DNA of 64,000 nucleotides from Iris pallida (Eukaryota > Streptophyta > Magnoliopsida > Asparagales > Iridaceae): assembly GCA_029216955.1 (NCBI GenBank), contig JANAVB010031417.1:22393881-22457880 (forward strand). Direction: 5' to 3'. The notes under the pieces were generated by a model, which saw nothing but the letters and a program-made list of their open reading frames with translations, was not told where the DNA came from and did no database searches. How positions within the stretch are numbered: position 1 is the stretch's first letter; each line of letters opens with the position of its first letter. This document shows positions 11,403 through 22,990 of this stretch, piece by piece. Made by a program: the position numbers and the translations under genes.

Positions 11403-13990
11403 TATGGCAAACCCAAACCTAATCACCAAGGAGACCTCCTTCAAAGGAAAAGGCCCTAACAAGCCAGAGGCTAACATGATTCTGAATGGTTCTTCTAGCA
11501 CCTTCAGGTCTGTAAGCTATCAACCTATATAAACATTTCTTTCAATACCGATGATTGGTGGTTGGACTTTGGAGTAAACGTTATTAGAGATTTGTGAGAT
11601 TAACTTCTTTATATATTAGTTAACTCAAATGAAAGATGGACTCTTTATTTTAAGTACTATGAATAAAAGTTCAAATCCCTCTTTGTTGCTAATGTTGAAT
11701 CATCAAATGTTTGGCATGGTAGATTAGATCATGTGAACTTAGGATCTATTAAAAGGATAATGAACTTAGATCTCATCCCTAAGACTCCTATAGATGATGA
11801 ACACAAATGTGGGATTTGTGTTCAAGCCAAACACACTAGATTACCGTTCAAATCTGTTTATAGAGATTCTGAACTCCTAGAACTTATCCATAGTTATGTT
11901 TGTGATTCCAACAGGGTCTTGACCCGAGGCGGTAGAAAATACTTTGTTACTTTTATAGATGACCATTCAAAGTATTGTTACACCTACCTCCTTAAGACCA
12001 AAGATGAAGTTCTAGACAGATTCAAGGTCTATAAATTCGAAACTGAGAACCAGCTAGATAGAAAGATTAAGATCCTTAGATCAGATCGTGGTGGAGAGTA
12101 CACCTCAAATGATATAACTAACCTCTGTGAAGAATACGGAATTATTCATGAGATAACTGCTCCTTATTCACCATAGTCCAATGGAGTTGTTGAAAGAAAG
12201 AATCGCACCCTGTTAGACATGGTCAATGCCATGCTTCTCAGCTCAGGTGCTCCTGATAATCTTTGGGAAGAAGCCTTATTGTCAGCCTGTTATATTCTTA
12301 ATAGGATACCCAGTAAGACTAATGATAAGACACCATATGAGTTATGGAAAGGTCGAACCCCTAGGATTAAGTACCTCAAAGTTTGGGGATGTCTAGCTAA
12401 GGTAGGAATTCCTAAACCCAAAAAAGGAAGATAGGACCTAAGACTGTAGATGTTGTATTCATAGAATATGTCGTAGATAGCAGTGCCAATAGATTTCTTG
12501 TAACCCATTCTGAAGTAAATGAAATCTCTAATAACACAATTATTGAATCTAGAGATGCAGTTTACTTTGAAAACTTTTTTCCCTTCAAGGATAGAACCTA
12601 GAAGGAGTAAAAAAAAGGATTGAAAAAAAAATTTTAGGAGAAGGATTCTTCACATTTTTGATAGAGGGTGATCCCTCAACTTATGAAGAAGGCATATCCT
12701 CTCCTGATGTCCCTTTCTGGAAAGAAGCTATTAACAATGAGTACAACTCCATTATGGAGAACAATACTTGATTTTTAGCAGACCTTCCTTTAGGTAGTAA
12801 ACCCATAGGTTGTAAGTGGATCTTCAAGAGGAAAAAAAACTTAGAGTCGATGGTACCATAGAGAAATATAAGGCTAGATTAGTAGCCAAAGGATTTACCC
12901 AAATAAAAGGACCAGATTATTTTGATACCTACTCTCCTGTAGCTAGGATCACTTCTATCAGAACCCTCCTAGCCCTAGCTTCCATTCATGAATTGCCGAT
13001 CCATCAAATGGATGTAAAGATAGCATTTCTAAATGGAGATTTAGAGGAAGATATATATATATATATATATATATGAAGCAACCTGAAAGTTTTTATTGCT
13101 TAAGGCCAAGAAAACAAGGTTTGTAGATTAGTAAAATCTCTTTATGGCCTAAAGCAAGCTCCCAAGCAATGGCACAACAAATTTGACAAAGTCATTATAT
13201 AATTTGGTTTTGTGCTAAATGAATATGACAAATGTTTGTATTCTAAAAATATAAATGAAAGTTGTGTTATTTTATGCTTGTATGTTGATGATATCCTTAT
13301 TCTAGGATCTTCTCTGGAACTGATAAATAACACTAAGAATTATTTTTCTAACCAATTTGATATGAATATGAAAGACCTAGGTGAGACAAATCTGATCCTA
13401 GGAATGCAAGTGTCCAAAAGAAAAGAGGGCTATACTCTATCCTTAGCACATTTAATTGAGAAAATGCTAAGGAAGTTTGCGTATTTTGACAAGAAACATA
13501 CCCTTACCCCTTATGACAGTAATGTTGTTCTCAAGAAGAATGCAGAATCACCTATAGAACAACATAGATATTCACAAATAATTTGGTCCCTTATGTACAT
13601 AACAAATAGGACTAGACCTGATATTGCATTTGCTATTGGGAGACTAAGTAGATATACTAGTAACCCAAATCAGACACACTGGACTGTATTAGACAGAGTA
13701 TTTAGATATCTTAAGGGTACTCTAGATTATAAACTTCATTATTTTAGACACCCTGATATCATAGAAGGTTACTCAGATGCTAATTGGGTAACTGATTCAC
13801 ATGATGTGAAATTCACAACTGGATATACTTTTGCCCTAGCAGGAGCTGCGATCTCCTGAGGATCATGTAAACAGACTATCATTGCCAGAAGTACTATGGA
13901 CTCTGAAATAATAACTTTGGACACTACCTGTACAGAAGTCGAATGGCTTAGAAATCTTATTGTCCATATATATGATATACATATTTATGT
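11403..13990 (+). pseudogene. Copia polyprotein remnant (integrase, reverse transcriptase, RNase H)
   Basis: Segments readable in order: a gag-like start MANPNLITKETSFKGKGPN (11403), a protease-region remnant DDWWLDFG (about 11550), GAG-pre-integrase WHGRLDHVN and the integrase core with its acidic residues in DDHSKY, SDRGGEY and, past a stop codon at 12174, VVERKNRT. Reverse transcriptase follows with KWIFKRK, YKARLVAKGF, QMDVKIAFLNG and YVDDIL, then RNase H with YSDANW. Breaks include the stop at 12174, frameshifts near 12435-12820, and a (TA)n expansion at 13051-13075 inside reverse transcriptase. These breaks and the gag deletion make the protein non-functional. Confidence 0.9.
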
Positions 13991-14880
13991 ACCTTTTTTT
14001 TAAAATTATGCTAAAGAACTCCTAAAAGCATGATCTTGTGAATTCTAAGATGAACAGGTACCTGCAGCTGCGTTTCATGAAATTAAAAGAGCCTAAATGG
14101 CAAAAATGTTGTTCTTGACTATAAAAGTCATAAAAGAACTTACAAATCTCTTGACGAAGAGTCTGTTTACTCTTGACGAAGAGTTTGTCTAGGACATTGA
14201 TCCTAGAATCATCGAGGGGGATGGAGTTAAGCCCATAGTATAGTCACCAGCAGTGGCAACCTAACCGAGTCTGACTGGAGATCCCAAGAAGCCGGTTCAA
14301 TGGGTAGAAACAAGCTGGACTAGGTGACTATTATGGAACACTGACCTTGAGATTAAGTTCTCTTTAAAATAAAAGCCCAGGAGGCTATACATGTGTACAT
14401 TGATATTCCATCCCTATGGTGACAGTGTTCCTTTTGTGATATGGATAGGGTGAGTTTTAAAACTCTTAATAAGTCCAAGCATGATATGCAAGGTTGATTC
14501 CTATCACCAACCCTTGAGAACTTACCTATATGAGAGGTCGTGATGGCCGCGACTATAGGACAGGATGATCCTAGACAACTCTCATGAATGTGTAAAAGTG
14601 CGCATGGCCAATCAAACGCGCCACCCAATAGACCCAAGTACCTCTAGCGTACTATGTGTACTAATTTCTGAGTCTGGTTCAAGAAGACTGATTCAAGGCG
14701 TAGTCCATCAAGTTCTTCTTCAGACAAAGACAATAGTCACTACGTGAGATTCAAGGCTGTAGTCCATCTCATTTATGCATAGTATTCAACTGCCCAGAAA
14801 TCTTTCTCACCTTTAACTTTCCTCTTTCGTTTCTTTCCTCTATTATTTCGGAACTTGGTTTTTTTTTTGGGGGGGGGGAT

Positions 14881-15432
14881 TGTTGTAGTTGTTGCTACTA
14901 TTTACAAAAACAAATTTCTTCATCTTTTTTTTTTCAATCGTTACAATTTATTTATTCTATAACTTTTAAATGTTTGAATCATGTCCAGATTCAATGTATC
15001 ACATTTTTATCATGTGCTACAATTTTTGTAACGTTAAAATTTAATAGGCTATTTTAATATCCTCATTATTCTATCCTTTGGCAATAGTCTATATAATGAG
15101 GTTTCCTCCTCCTCTCTTTGACATGAAAAAAAAGGATCATTGTGAAAGCTCTCTCTCTCTCTCAAATTCTCTTCCCTCTTGAAATACTATTCTTCATTTG
15201 TTGCTCTGGACGGAGCTAAGTCGGGGTCATTCTCTCGACGTCGTGTGCGGCAACGAGATTCCGGTGGAGCGGAAATTTTATCACTATGGACGTTCGGATT
15301 CAGTCTGCACATAGACCCGAACTAACTCTTAGGACAGTGCTTCGTGCGCGACTTCCCCGGAGGCCGGTAACTTTAATTTAATTTATTTTCTTTGCAGATT
15401 TTAATTCGAAGTTTTGAAGAAAATTTCCAACA
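14881..15432 (+). repeat. 3' LTR of the copia element
   Basis: The segment runs from TGTTGTAGTTG to TTTCCAACA (TG...CA termini). It follows a G-run and contains a TATA-like TCTATATAATGAGG near 15090. Its last 169 bp match the 5' LTR remnant at 9488-9656. Confidence 0.85.
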
Positions 15433-15538
15433 TGATTGTCTCGATATTAAGCTCTTAATATCGAGACAATCATGCAACAAGCCCATGGATCACCCGTAAA
15501 AAAAACTAATTCTCTTTAGACAACCTTTAACTTAATTA

Positions 15539-15597
<59 letters not shown>

Positions 15598-15690
15598 CTA
15601 ATTAAGTTAAAGGTTGTCTAAAGACAATTAGTTTTTCTTTTGACGGGTGATCCATGGGCTTGTTGCATGATCGTCTCGATATTAAGCTCG
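15431..15690. repeat. Nested palindromes with a long (AT)n core
   Basis: First, 15431-15474 is a near-perfect palindrome with 21-bp arms (CATGATTGTCTCGATATTAAG and its complement), flush with the end of the copia LTR. Second, 15451-15540 and 15600-15690 are inverted copies of about 90 bp flanking an (AT)n run of about 54 bp (15541-15594). The structure could extrude as a cruciform or give a hairpin RNA. Confidence 0.85.
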
Positions 15691-15928
15691 AATATTGTTC
15701 CACTTTCATATTAACTTCTTCTTTTTCTTCAATCACTATGCATCTCTTCTGTTTGTTTGGGAGTTCTACTCCACATCCATACATATCATGACCGGCCATG
15801 TAGATCATGTTCGTTCTATTGTCATTTGTGGCACATTCATTTAACTTTGAAGCGAGCAACATGTGTTCATCCTCCATCTCTAAATTCCAATTATCAAGTA
15901 AACGCTCATGAACACTTGGATGGTCCAT
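15602..15928 (-). CDS. Unrecognised open frame next to the hairpin
   Basis: The frame gives 108 residues, starting MDHPSVHERLLDNWNLEMED. It is acidic in the first half and has no signal peptide, membrane segment or domain that I recognise. Its last 30 codons lie in the right arm of the hairpin, so that part of the sequence exists twice. It may be a terminal exon fragment of a plant gene or a chance frame. Confidence 0.25.
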   Translation of the reverse strand: MDHPSVHERLLDNWNLEMEDEHMLLASKLNECATNDNRTNMIYMAGHDMYGCGVELPNKQKRCIVIEEKEEVNMKVEQYSSLISRRSCNKPMDHPSKEKLIVFRQPLT

Positions 15929-16620
15929 TGGATTGATTCTGATTAATAAATGATCATTAATTCATTAATTGTTATAGCACAATTAGCCTGCCTAGCATCT
16001 CGACTGCTCTTTCTTCATTTTTGTCTGATTAATTTCTAGACTGAAGGAGCTTGCAATTTAGCAACGTACTTAGAAGAGTTGGACACTTGGACACACAATG
16101 TTATAAAGTAACAAACATACAAGAAGAAAACTACAAGATATATATACTAGTAAATGCACGTGCTTTGCACGTATAATAACGTATAATAAGAATATTATAC
16201 AATATATTCAAATATTTCTTCTAATTCGTGTGCTTAAGGTGCGATGTATTTTTTGTTTGGTTGAGTTCGATTTTTCATTTTGACAAATTTAAACTTTTTT
16301 CAATTTTTTACATATTTTTTTATAAATAAAATAGATCATGATATACATACGGCTTAAACGACTCATTTTTGAGCCGTTTTAAAGTTCCATTATATAGTAG
16401 AAAATATACATATTTTTGATCGGTCATAGCCTACCAATTATCGCATTAAAAACCTAAAGGCTGATATATTCCATGATGAGAGAACTTTGCAAAATGGGTC
16501 ATATATAGCTTCCCTAATTAACATACAATTGAGTAAGATTAATAAAGAGCGAGCATAGGGTCCTCCATTAATTCCCACGTACTTTTAAATACTAATCTAA
16601 ATGCTAATTAATTTTAGAAG
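15929..16620. other. AT-rich intergenic sequence
   Basis: No gene or clear repeat boundary seen. Confidence 0.5.
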
Positions 16621-16724
16621 TTTTTTTTTTTTTTAAATTTCACTCACACACATAATTGGAGACTCGAACCTTACCAGTCCCTCCAAGCGTCCGCTCTAAT
16701 ACAATTAGGCTAGAGAGCTCGGAT
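16621..16724 (-). mobile_element. tRNA-derived SINE, minus orientation
   Basis: Read on the minus strand it has a tRNA-like head with TAGCCTAATTG (A-box-like) and, about 45 bases on, GGTTCGAGTC (B box). It ends in an A-run (plus-strand T-run 16621-16634). The flanks ATTTTAGAAGTT (16611-16622, partly overlapping the T-run) and ATTCTAGAAGTT (16725-16736) form an imperfect target duplication. No long body is present, so it is short for a SINE. Confidence 0.6.
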
Positions 16725-16736
16725 TATTCTAGAAGT

Positions 16737-17868
16737 TGATGTTGTCGTTTACTTCCCTCTTGGCCTATATAACCGTTCCATAATCTTGAAAAGTTAGGTT
16801 GGGTTAGGTTCTGGCATGGCCTTATATATTAAGCCACTTGGCCGCCAAAATATAATCACCTCTAGGTTTTAGAGCAAGTAGGAAACTTATATAAATTGCA
16901 AGAATCACACAACCATCCAATTAGTATAAGTGTTGTTAGGGTTTGAAAGGACAAGTTGGTCATGAAAATGAATGGAATAGTACACCCACTATTCACATCA
17001 CATGTCCTACGAGATTGGGGATCCCCTTAGCTTTCTTCCCACTAACCTTTGCTTCTGTGAGTGCTTATCATCAGGAGAAAAAACTATGTTTCAAACAATG
17101 GACCTTCATTGTAGACCAACCCTTTTGGCACCTATTTGGGGATAGCTAGGTAAAGGGACAATTGAAATAGTATCATATAGTACACCACTAGCTAGTAAGC
17201 AAGTTATTGTATTGCATTTGTAGGTCATTTGTAGTACTTAATTGAGATCCTATGGAGACTAGCTAGCTAGAGTAGTGCTAAATCCAAGAAAATCCACAGC
17301 TTTCCTGAAATTATTTACTGTATATAACATTAAAGATTTTGTTTACTTTGCCTCTCTTTTTTTCAATGTAAGGAAAAGGGTTACAAGAACTTTAAGCAGT
17401 TTTCAACACAACCATTAGGTTATAACAAGTTGAATATACGTTTTTCAAGCTAATTTGCAACAGGACCGGTCCAGGGGATTTCATTGTTTTATCCGGAGCT
17501 AGTTTTGGTTGTCCTTGACCTTTATTGTAGGCCAATTTTGAATGGTCATCCATTATCCCGACCTATATTGGGACTATGCTGAGTCTAGGTGTTGTCTTAA
17601 ACACAGAAGGGTTGTGAGCCCAAATCCGAAGTCTTGTCTGACTTAATCTTGGGCCGGCGCTGGCAACTAACCATCCTAAATCTTTACCCATTTGCAAATT
17701 ATACTCCTAAGCTATCAAAATTAACAACTTTTTAACACAAAAAATATAATTAGCAACTATATATTTCAAATTTGTACCGATTTGTAACTTGTCTCTCTAT
17801 GCCCCTAAGGTGGGGGTATCACTAAGAACAACTAAACTATTAAGGGTACTATAGTTAACAACATAAAA
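16737..17868. other. Intergenic sequence without identifiable genes
   Basis: A 68-codon open frame at 16943-17149 has no recognisable similarity. Nothing else supports a gene. Confidence 0.45.
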
Positions 17869-18438
17869 GCATCTCCAATCCAATTGTAACCAAATCAAGT
17901 AATTAAAACACTAATTTGTTTACTGATACAGTACTTTGATACCTTATTTCATTTTTCAATAAAGTTACATAATCCAACCCAAGTAATCAAATTGGTAACC
18001 ATTTCTTAAACTTTTTTTTAAGTCAGTCCAAGCAAGTAAATCATTTTTTTTTTGTATCTCCAATTGTATCCTGCGTTGGAGGCTCGATTTTGTGATTTGG
18101 GACACCAAAATGACAGTTATTCCATTAATGTCTTCTGAATTTCTCTTTCCTCTGGATCCAATTTTTGCATCCAAGAGACTGGATCCTCATTTTTTGCATT
18201 TGCATTTGCATCATGTGCGTTGGAAGTTTGATTTTGTGATTTGGGACCAAAATGATAGTTATTCCATTAGCGTCTTATGAATTTCTCTTTCCTCTTGATC
18301 CATTTTTTGTATCCAAGAGAGTGAATCATCATTTTTGCATTTGCATCATGTGTGTGCGTTGGAGGTTTGATTTTGTGATTTGGCACACCAAAATGGTAGT
18401 TATTCTAGTTGCATCCTGTGTTGGAGTCTTGGAGATGC
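17869..18438. mobile_element. MITE-like element with internal tandem repeats
   Basis: The ends carry inverted GCATCTCCAA (17869-17878) and TTGGAGATGC (18429-18438), a terminal motif common in plant MITEs. Inside are about three tandem copies of a unit of roughly 140 bp that contains TTTGATTTTGTGATTTGG and ATTTCTCTTTCCTCTTGATC. No coding capacity is present. Confidence 0.55.
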
Positions 18439-19243
18439 TCTAAGGACAGCAAGTTGTACTTTTGAAAATTTTAAAATATTTATTTGCTAATATAATATTG
18501 TATGGTATCAAGTTATTAGATAGTTTAGGATAAATACAACTTGCAAATCGAAAAAAAGTTCATGATGTTTAGTTACAATTTAGTCTTTTTCACCTACCTT
18601 AAATAGTTACCACCCTTGTTAGCAATCACCCGAATAAAATGCGTATTATACGCAAATTTTTCCGTATCTTACATAAACGTATGATACTTACGTACTTTTG
18701 AAAATTTGGATTTGTACGCGAATTTTAAGCCTGTGGCGTTTTAAATGCGTACCGTACGAATTTTTAAAAAAATTGGCCAAAAAAATGTGACCAAGAAACC
18801 CAACAGTCTGAACTTTCTTGACTCTTGTTGCTATTAGATATTAAGACTGGCACAATTCTTAAAAATTATCAAAAGAAAAGAATAAAAAGTCTCACAGTAA
18901 CCAAAAAAAGAAACTCAAAAGTCTTTGCACATGTTGCTTGCAACAATCAAAGAAAAATCTTTCGATTTTCCATCATCCAACATCTTCTTATTCTCACACT
19001 GAACCCTTGTTTATGAAAGAGTAGAGGTGGATGAGCCCTATATATATGCTGAATTTTTAGTGCCGAATTGGTTCATATGAAACGTACTAAACACGAATTA
19101 AATCTGATCCGAATGTTTTTCGTTAGACGAATTTTTGACCGAATTTTTTACCGTATTTTATTTATATTATGCCGATTTATACTCGTACTTTTGCCGTTCC
19201 GAATTTTTTCCATTTGCCGAATTGCTAACAAGGGTTACCACTA
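18439..19243. other. AT-rich intergenic sequence
   Basis: No gene seen. Phrases such as ATACGCAAATTTTTCCGTA and GCCGAATTTTT recur and suggest an old transposon. Confidence 0.45.
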
Positions 19244-20428
19244 GGGCCACGTTTGGTTCACGGATGGAGCCTTGGGAAAGGAAAGTGATTCACTTCCTTT
19301 ATTTGGATGTCAAAGGAAATGAGGAGGAAAAAAAATTTAAGGCTTAATTGCAACTTGATACCCTCAACTATTCCTATTTTTCAACTCGATACCCTAAACT
19401 TTTTTTCGGTACAACTTGATACCCGAATTTTTTTGGACAATAATGCCCCTGCTCAAAACTAAAAACTATCCCCCAACCCACCCACCCCCCTCAAACTCCC
19501 TCCAACCACCCCGGCGCAGCCTCCCTCCACCCCCGTAACCTCCAGCCACTCCGGCCACCCCTCCGCCCGGCCCACCCTCCCTTCGCGCCCCACCCCCCCT
19601 CCCGTTGTCCCCTACCCTCAGCTGCCCCCCTTGCGACCCCCCGCATTCATTTCCCGCTTGTGATATGTTGAGTTCCGACGGTGACGTCGGGGTCAAGCGC
19701 CGCGTACGAACGAGATGGCTGCAACCCCCTCCCCCTCTCTCTCTATCCGGGCCCCAACAAAGCAGCAGTGTTGCTTTTGGTCCCTCCCCATCTAGTTCTC
19801 CTGTTGGTGGATCGACTATAATTGACCCAGACCTCATAATCCCACCCCCAACCACAGTTCTTTTCACCTTGACATAAGACTCTACTCATTTCCATCGAGC
19901 AACCAAACAGTAGGCATCCAGAAAAAGTCTAACTATATATGTGTTATCTGTAGCTTCTCAAAGATCATGTATGCAAATATTGGTTGCCTCATCTTCTTTC
20001 TTTTTTCTTCACTATTAGCTGGGAGCGGGGTTGGGTGGTGCGTTAGACCGGTGGGGGCCGGAGGCGGGAGGGAGGAGGGGGACGGGGGCGAATTTTGTGG
20101 GGAAGGGGTGGGAGCGGATAGAAGGGGGTTGGGGAAGGCAGGGGTAATTTCGGATTTTTTTAATTTTTGGGTATGAAATTGAAAATATATAATAGTTGAT
20201 GGTATTAAGTGGTTAAGTAAAAAAAGTTTAGGATATCAACTTAAAAAATCGAAATAGTTGAGGGTATTAAGTTGCAATTAAACCAAAATTTAATTCACAA
20301 GAGAAAGGAAAATGATTCCTCCCACTAATCCAACGATTCATTTTTCCTCTCTAAGGATTCACTTTCTCTCACAATTTTTTTGATTTTTCTCAACACCGGA
20401 AAGGAGATTGATTGGAGTTACAATTTCC

Positions 20429-20476
<48 letters not shown>

Positions 20477-20520
20477 AAAATTAATTTCCTTTCCTTCATT
20501 CCGCGGACCAAACGAGATCT
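19244..20520. mobile_element. MITE-like element (GTTTGGT terminal type) with a nested insertion
   Basis: The outer ends, CGTTTGGTTCACGGATGGA on the left and the reverse complement CGTTTGGTCCGCGGAATGA on the right, form matching terminal inverted repeats. The same end type flanks 55761-56065. The element is split by the Mutator-type insertion 19341-20284, and without it would be about 330 bp. An (AT)n run lies at 20432-20474. Confidence 0.65.
19341..20284. mobile_element. Mutator-type fold-back element with GC-rich core, copy A
   Basis: The perfect 9-bp duplication AAAATTTAA flanks the element (19332-19340 and 20285-20293), as for Mutator-like transposons. The inverted ends start GG(C/T)TTAATTGCAACTT and stay similar for about 100 bp (ACCCTCAACTATT, CCTAAACTTTTTTT). 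The core is C-rich on the left and G-rich on the right. A unique middle part (about 19660-19990) has an open frame that matches no family I recognise. No transposase, so it is non-autonomous; a captured gene fragment (Pack-MULE style) is possible. Confidence 0.85.
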
Positions 20521-21185
20521 AGGTACCATAGGATTGGGCTTTTCTGTTTTATCTTCCCTATGTTGTTGAGGTTATCAGGATCCTTGATTATTCTGTTAAT
20601 TATGCACTTTTTTTTTAGATGGAGTACTATTTAGTGTTCTTAGTAACCAATTTGTTACTTGAAAGGTGAATTGTTTTGTACAGAGCATGTCCAAATTATG
20701 CTCAGAAAAGTTTATGTTTGAACTTGTATCAGAGAAAATTCATATGTTTGTAAAAAAAATTTATAACTCATATGTTTGTGCATGTTCTTGGTAAATTGTA
20801 TGACCGTATAAATTATTGTTTGTAGAGTTTATACATTTTGATAAGCAAACATAACGGTGCACGATTTATTTTAAACCTCTCGCAAATTAAATCAAATGGG
20901 CTTGTGAGTGGGCCTTGAGCCCAAATGGAAACAGCCTTATTAGATGGGCCTAAGGCAGCCGATAAGAAGAAATACAAAAATAAAAATAAAAATTGGTACT
21001 CTTGTGGGAGGGTGTTTCAAAGTTTTAGCATTTTTTTTTTCATTTTTCCTTGCGAGTCCTTTACTTTTGTAATTTTTTACTCAATGCCCTTTAATCTTGT
21101 TAATTACTTGTATATCTTTCCTAATTACAAACAATTGTTATCTCAAAAAAAAAATTTTACAAACAATTGACTCACGAGAGCCCAC
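20521..21185. other. Intergenic sequence
   Basis: No gene or clear mobile element seen. Confidence 0.45.
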
Positions 21186-21743
21186 TGTAACGCCTAAAAA
21201 TTTACGCCCCATCCTAGGCAAAATAGCATAGCCTTCCACGAATCAAGGTTATGCGGAAAGCTTACATAATATTTGTGGAGTATTCCAGAAGATGGTGGAA
21301 TATTTCAGAAGATCCGAAAATCTTTTAGAAGGACCCGAGACCCTTCCAGAAGACCCGAGTATCTTCTAAAAGGCTCAATATCTATATAGATGTCTCATGA
21401 TATTTCTGAATGTTTAGACTTTTTTTGTACTTATCTAGTCACTATAATAATACTAGAATAATTCCTGAAATATGCCGGTTCCAGATGGTTCCTGATGTTT
21501 CCATTTAAGTCCTATGACCACTATAAATAAGTGGAATGTCACATTTGTTTCTCACCGCAAAAACTTGTAAGCATTCTCCAAATTAATAGAAGAATCATCT
21601 ACGAGTTTCATTTGCTCTACTCTTCTCTTAATAAATTTAGCATTCTAGCTAAGCGGGTTCGAGAAGGCTTGCACAAGTCTTCGAAAAAGAAGATAGTACG
21701 TCGCATACGACGAAGTGTGGCCTAAAATACTAAGTCCGTGACA
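21186..21743 (+). repeat. Probable solo LTR
   Basis: The segment starts TGTAACGCC and ends GTCCGTGACA (TG...CA). It contains a TATA-like CACTATAAATAAG near 21521 and a poly(A)-type AATTAATAGAAGAATC after it, the usual layout of U3-R-U5. No internal domain follows on either side. I found no clear 5-bp target duplication, so the ends are approximate. Confidence 0.5.
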
Positions 21744-22739
21744 CCATGATTAACCTAACCCATTAAAAATATAAAATATTCTATTAAATTAAACAAAAAC
21801 AATTGACATTTTTATCTCCTGTATTTATTTATTTTTTTCATAACTTTTCCTCCCTCAACTTCTCTTGTGCATTGCCACGTGTGAGCTTACTTGTGCAAGC
21901 AACAAAGATGGAATAAAGAAAGAGCTAGATATGAAAGGTAGAAAAAAGAAACAACTCATTTAGAAAATACAAAATAATGAAGAATTGGTGTGACGGGATT
22001 CAAATAAGAGGACAAACATATAAAGTTGTGTATAATGGATTATGAAAAAGAAGTTCATTTTTATTCACCCAAAAAAAACTAGTCTAGATGTTCACCATTA
22101 TATTCAAAAGTAATTACGTGTCAAACTAGTGGTCAAAACTACTTCGAAATTCATTATCATGTATCACGTATTAGATAGGACATAGAAACTCCAAATACGA
22201 TAAGTCATACCAAATTAGTGTGTGCACCATCTTTTTCTTTCGTGTCCACACCGGTCCCTTGCAATAGGTTTTATTATACAATAATAACAACAACAACAAA
22301 AATCTTTATTCAAGTTTTGGAACAAAGACATGTTTTTATGTTACTTATAATTCTAAACTGCCAACACAACATAAATAAATAAATTATAATATTTGCAAAC
22401 AACTGGTAAAATAAAATAAAAAAACGTAGAGAAGATAAATAGGTAGATGAGAGCGAAGGGAGCAAGGACTCGGGAAAACGTAGTAAAAGCTACAAGGAGT
22501 TTCATAGTTTTGTAGGGGCCAATATGTAAACAACAGCAGCCCTAAATGCATTGTTTGGACCATGAAGAGGTTAACAATAATTGGTGCTAATGAGTTTTAT
22601 TTTTAGGTGCATAAAAAAGGAAGGGAAAAAAGGGAAAAAAAAAAAAAATAGTGAAGGAGGAGGAAGAAAGCATCACAAATTAGTCATTTTTTTATTAATT
22701 TTTGAATAGCACATTGAAAAGACTAATATCTCAATTATC
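21744..22739. other. AT-rich intergenic sequence
   Basis: No gene seen. Confidence 0.45.
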
Positions 22740-22990
22740 ATTCGCGGGGAGACATCAAATCAATTGCAAATCTTGCAAGGTAAAAAAATGTTGCAATGTA
22801 TCATTGTTTAAGGAATCTATGGATTTGCAATGTAAAAAAATGTTGCAATGTATCATTTGTTTAAGGAATCTATGGATTTGCAATGTAAAAAAATGTTGCA
22901 ATGTATCATTGTATCATTTGTTCGGAAAAGTTGTGTAAAAAAATGATAAATTTAAGGAATCCATGCAAATCTTGCAATGTATCATTGTTT
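22740..22990. repeat. Tandem repeat, unit about 52-53 bp
   Basis: Three full units contain ATGTTGCAATGTATCATT followed by AAGGAATCTATGGATTTGC, with TGTTGCAATG at 22789, 22841 and 22894. Partial copies lie on both sides. The open frame across it is repeat-derived. Confidence 0.8.

Larger units (their letters stand above)
9488..15432 (+). mobile_element. Defective Ty1/copia retrotransposon
   Basis: Parts in order: truncated 5' LTR (9488-9656), about 1.7 kb of AT-rich untranslated sequence, a short gag-like start (ATG at 11403), protease, integrase, reverse transcriptase and RNase H remnants (11540-13990), a G-rich tract before the 3' LTR (polypurine-like, 14869-14879), and an intact-looking 3' LTR (14881-15432). 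Most of gag is deleted and pol has several stops and frameshifts, so the element cannot be autonomous. The order gag-protease-integrase-RT-RNase H is that of the copia superfamily. Confidence 0.9.

Noticed and set aside
19466..20176. Proline- or glycine-rich open frames on both strands
   Set aside because: They lie in the C-rich/G-rich core of a non-autonomous element and follow from composition.
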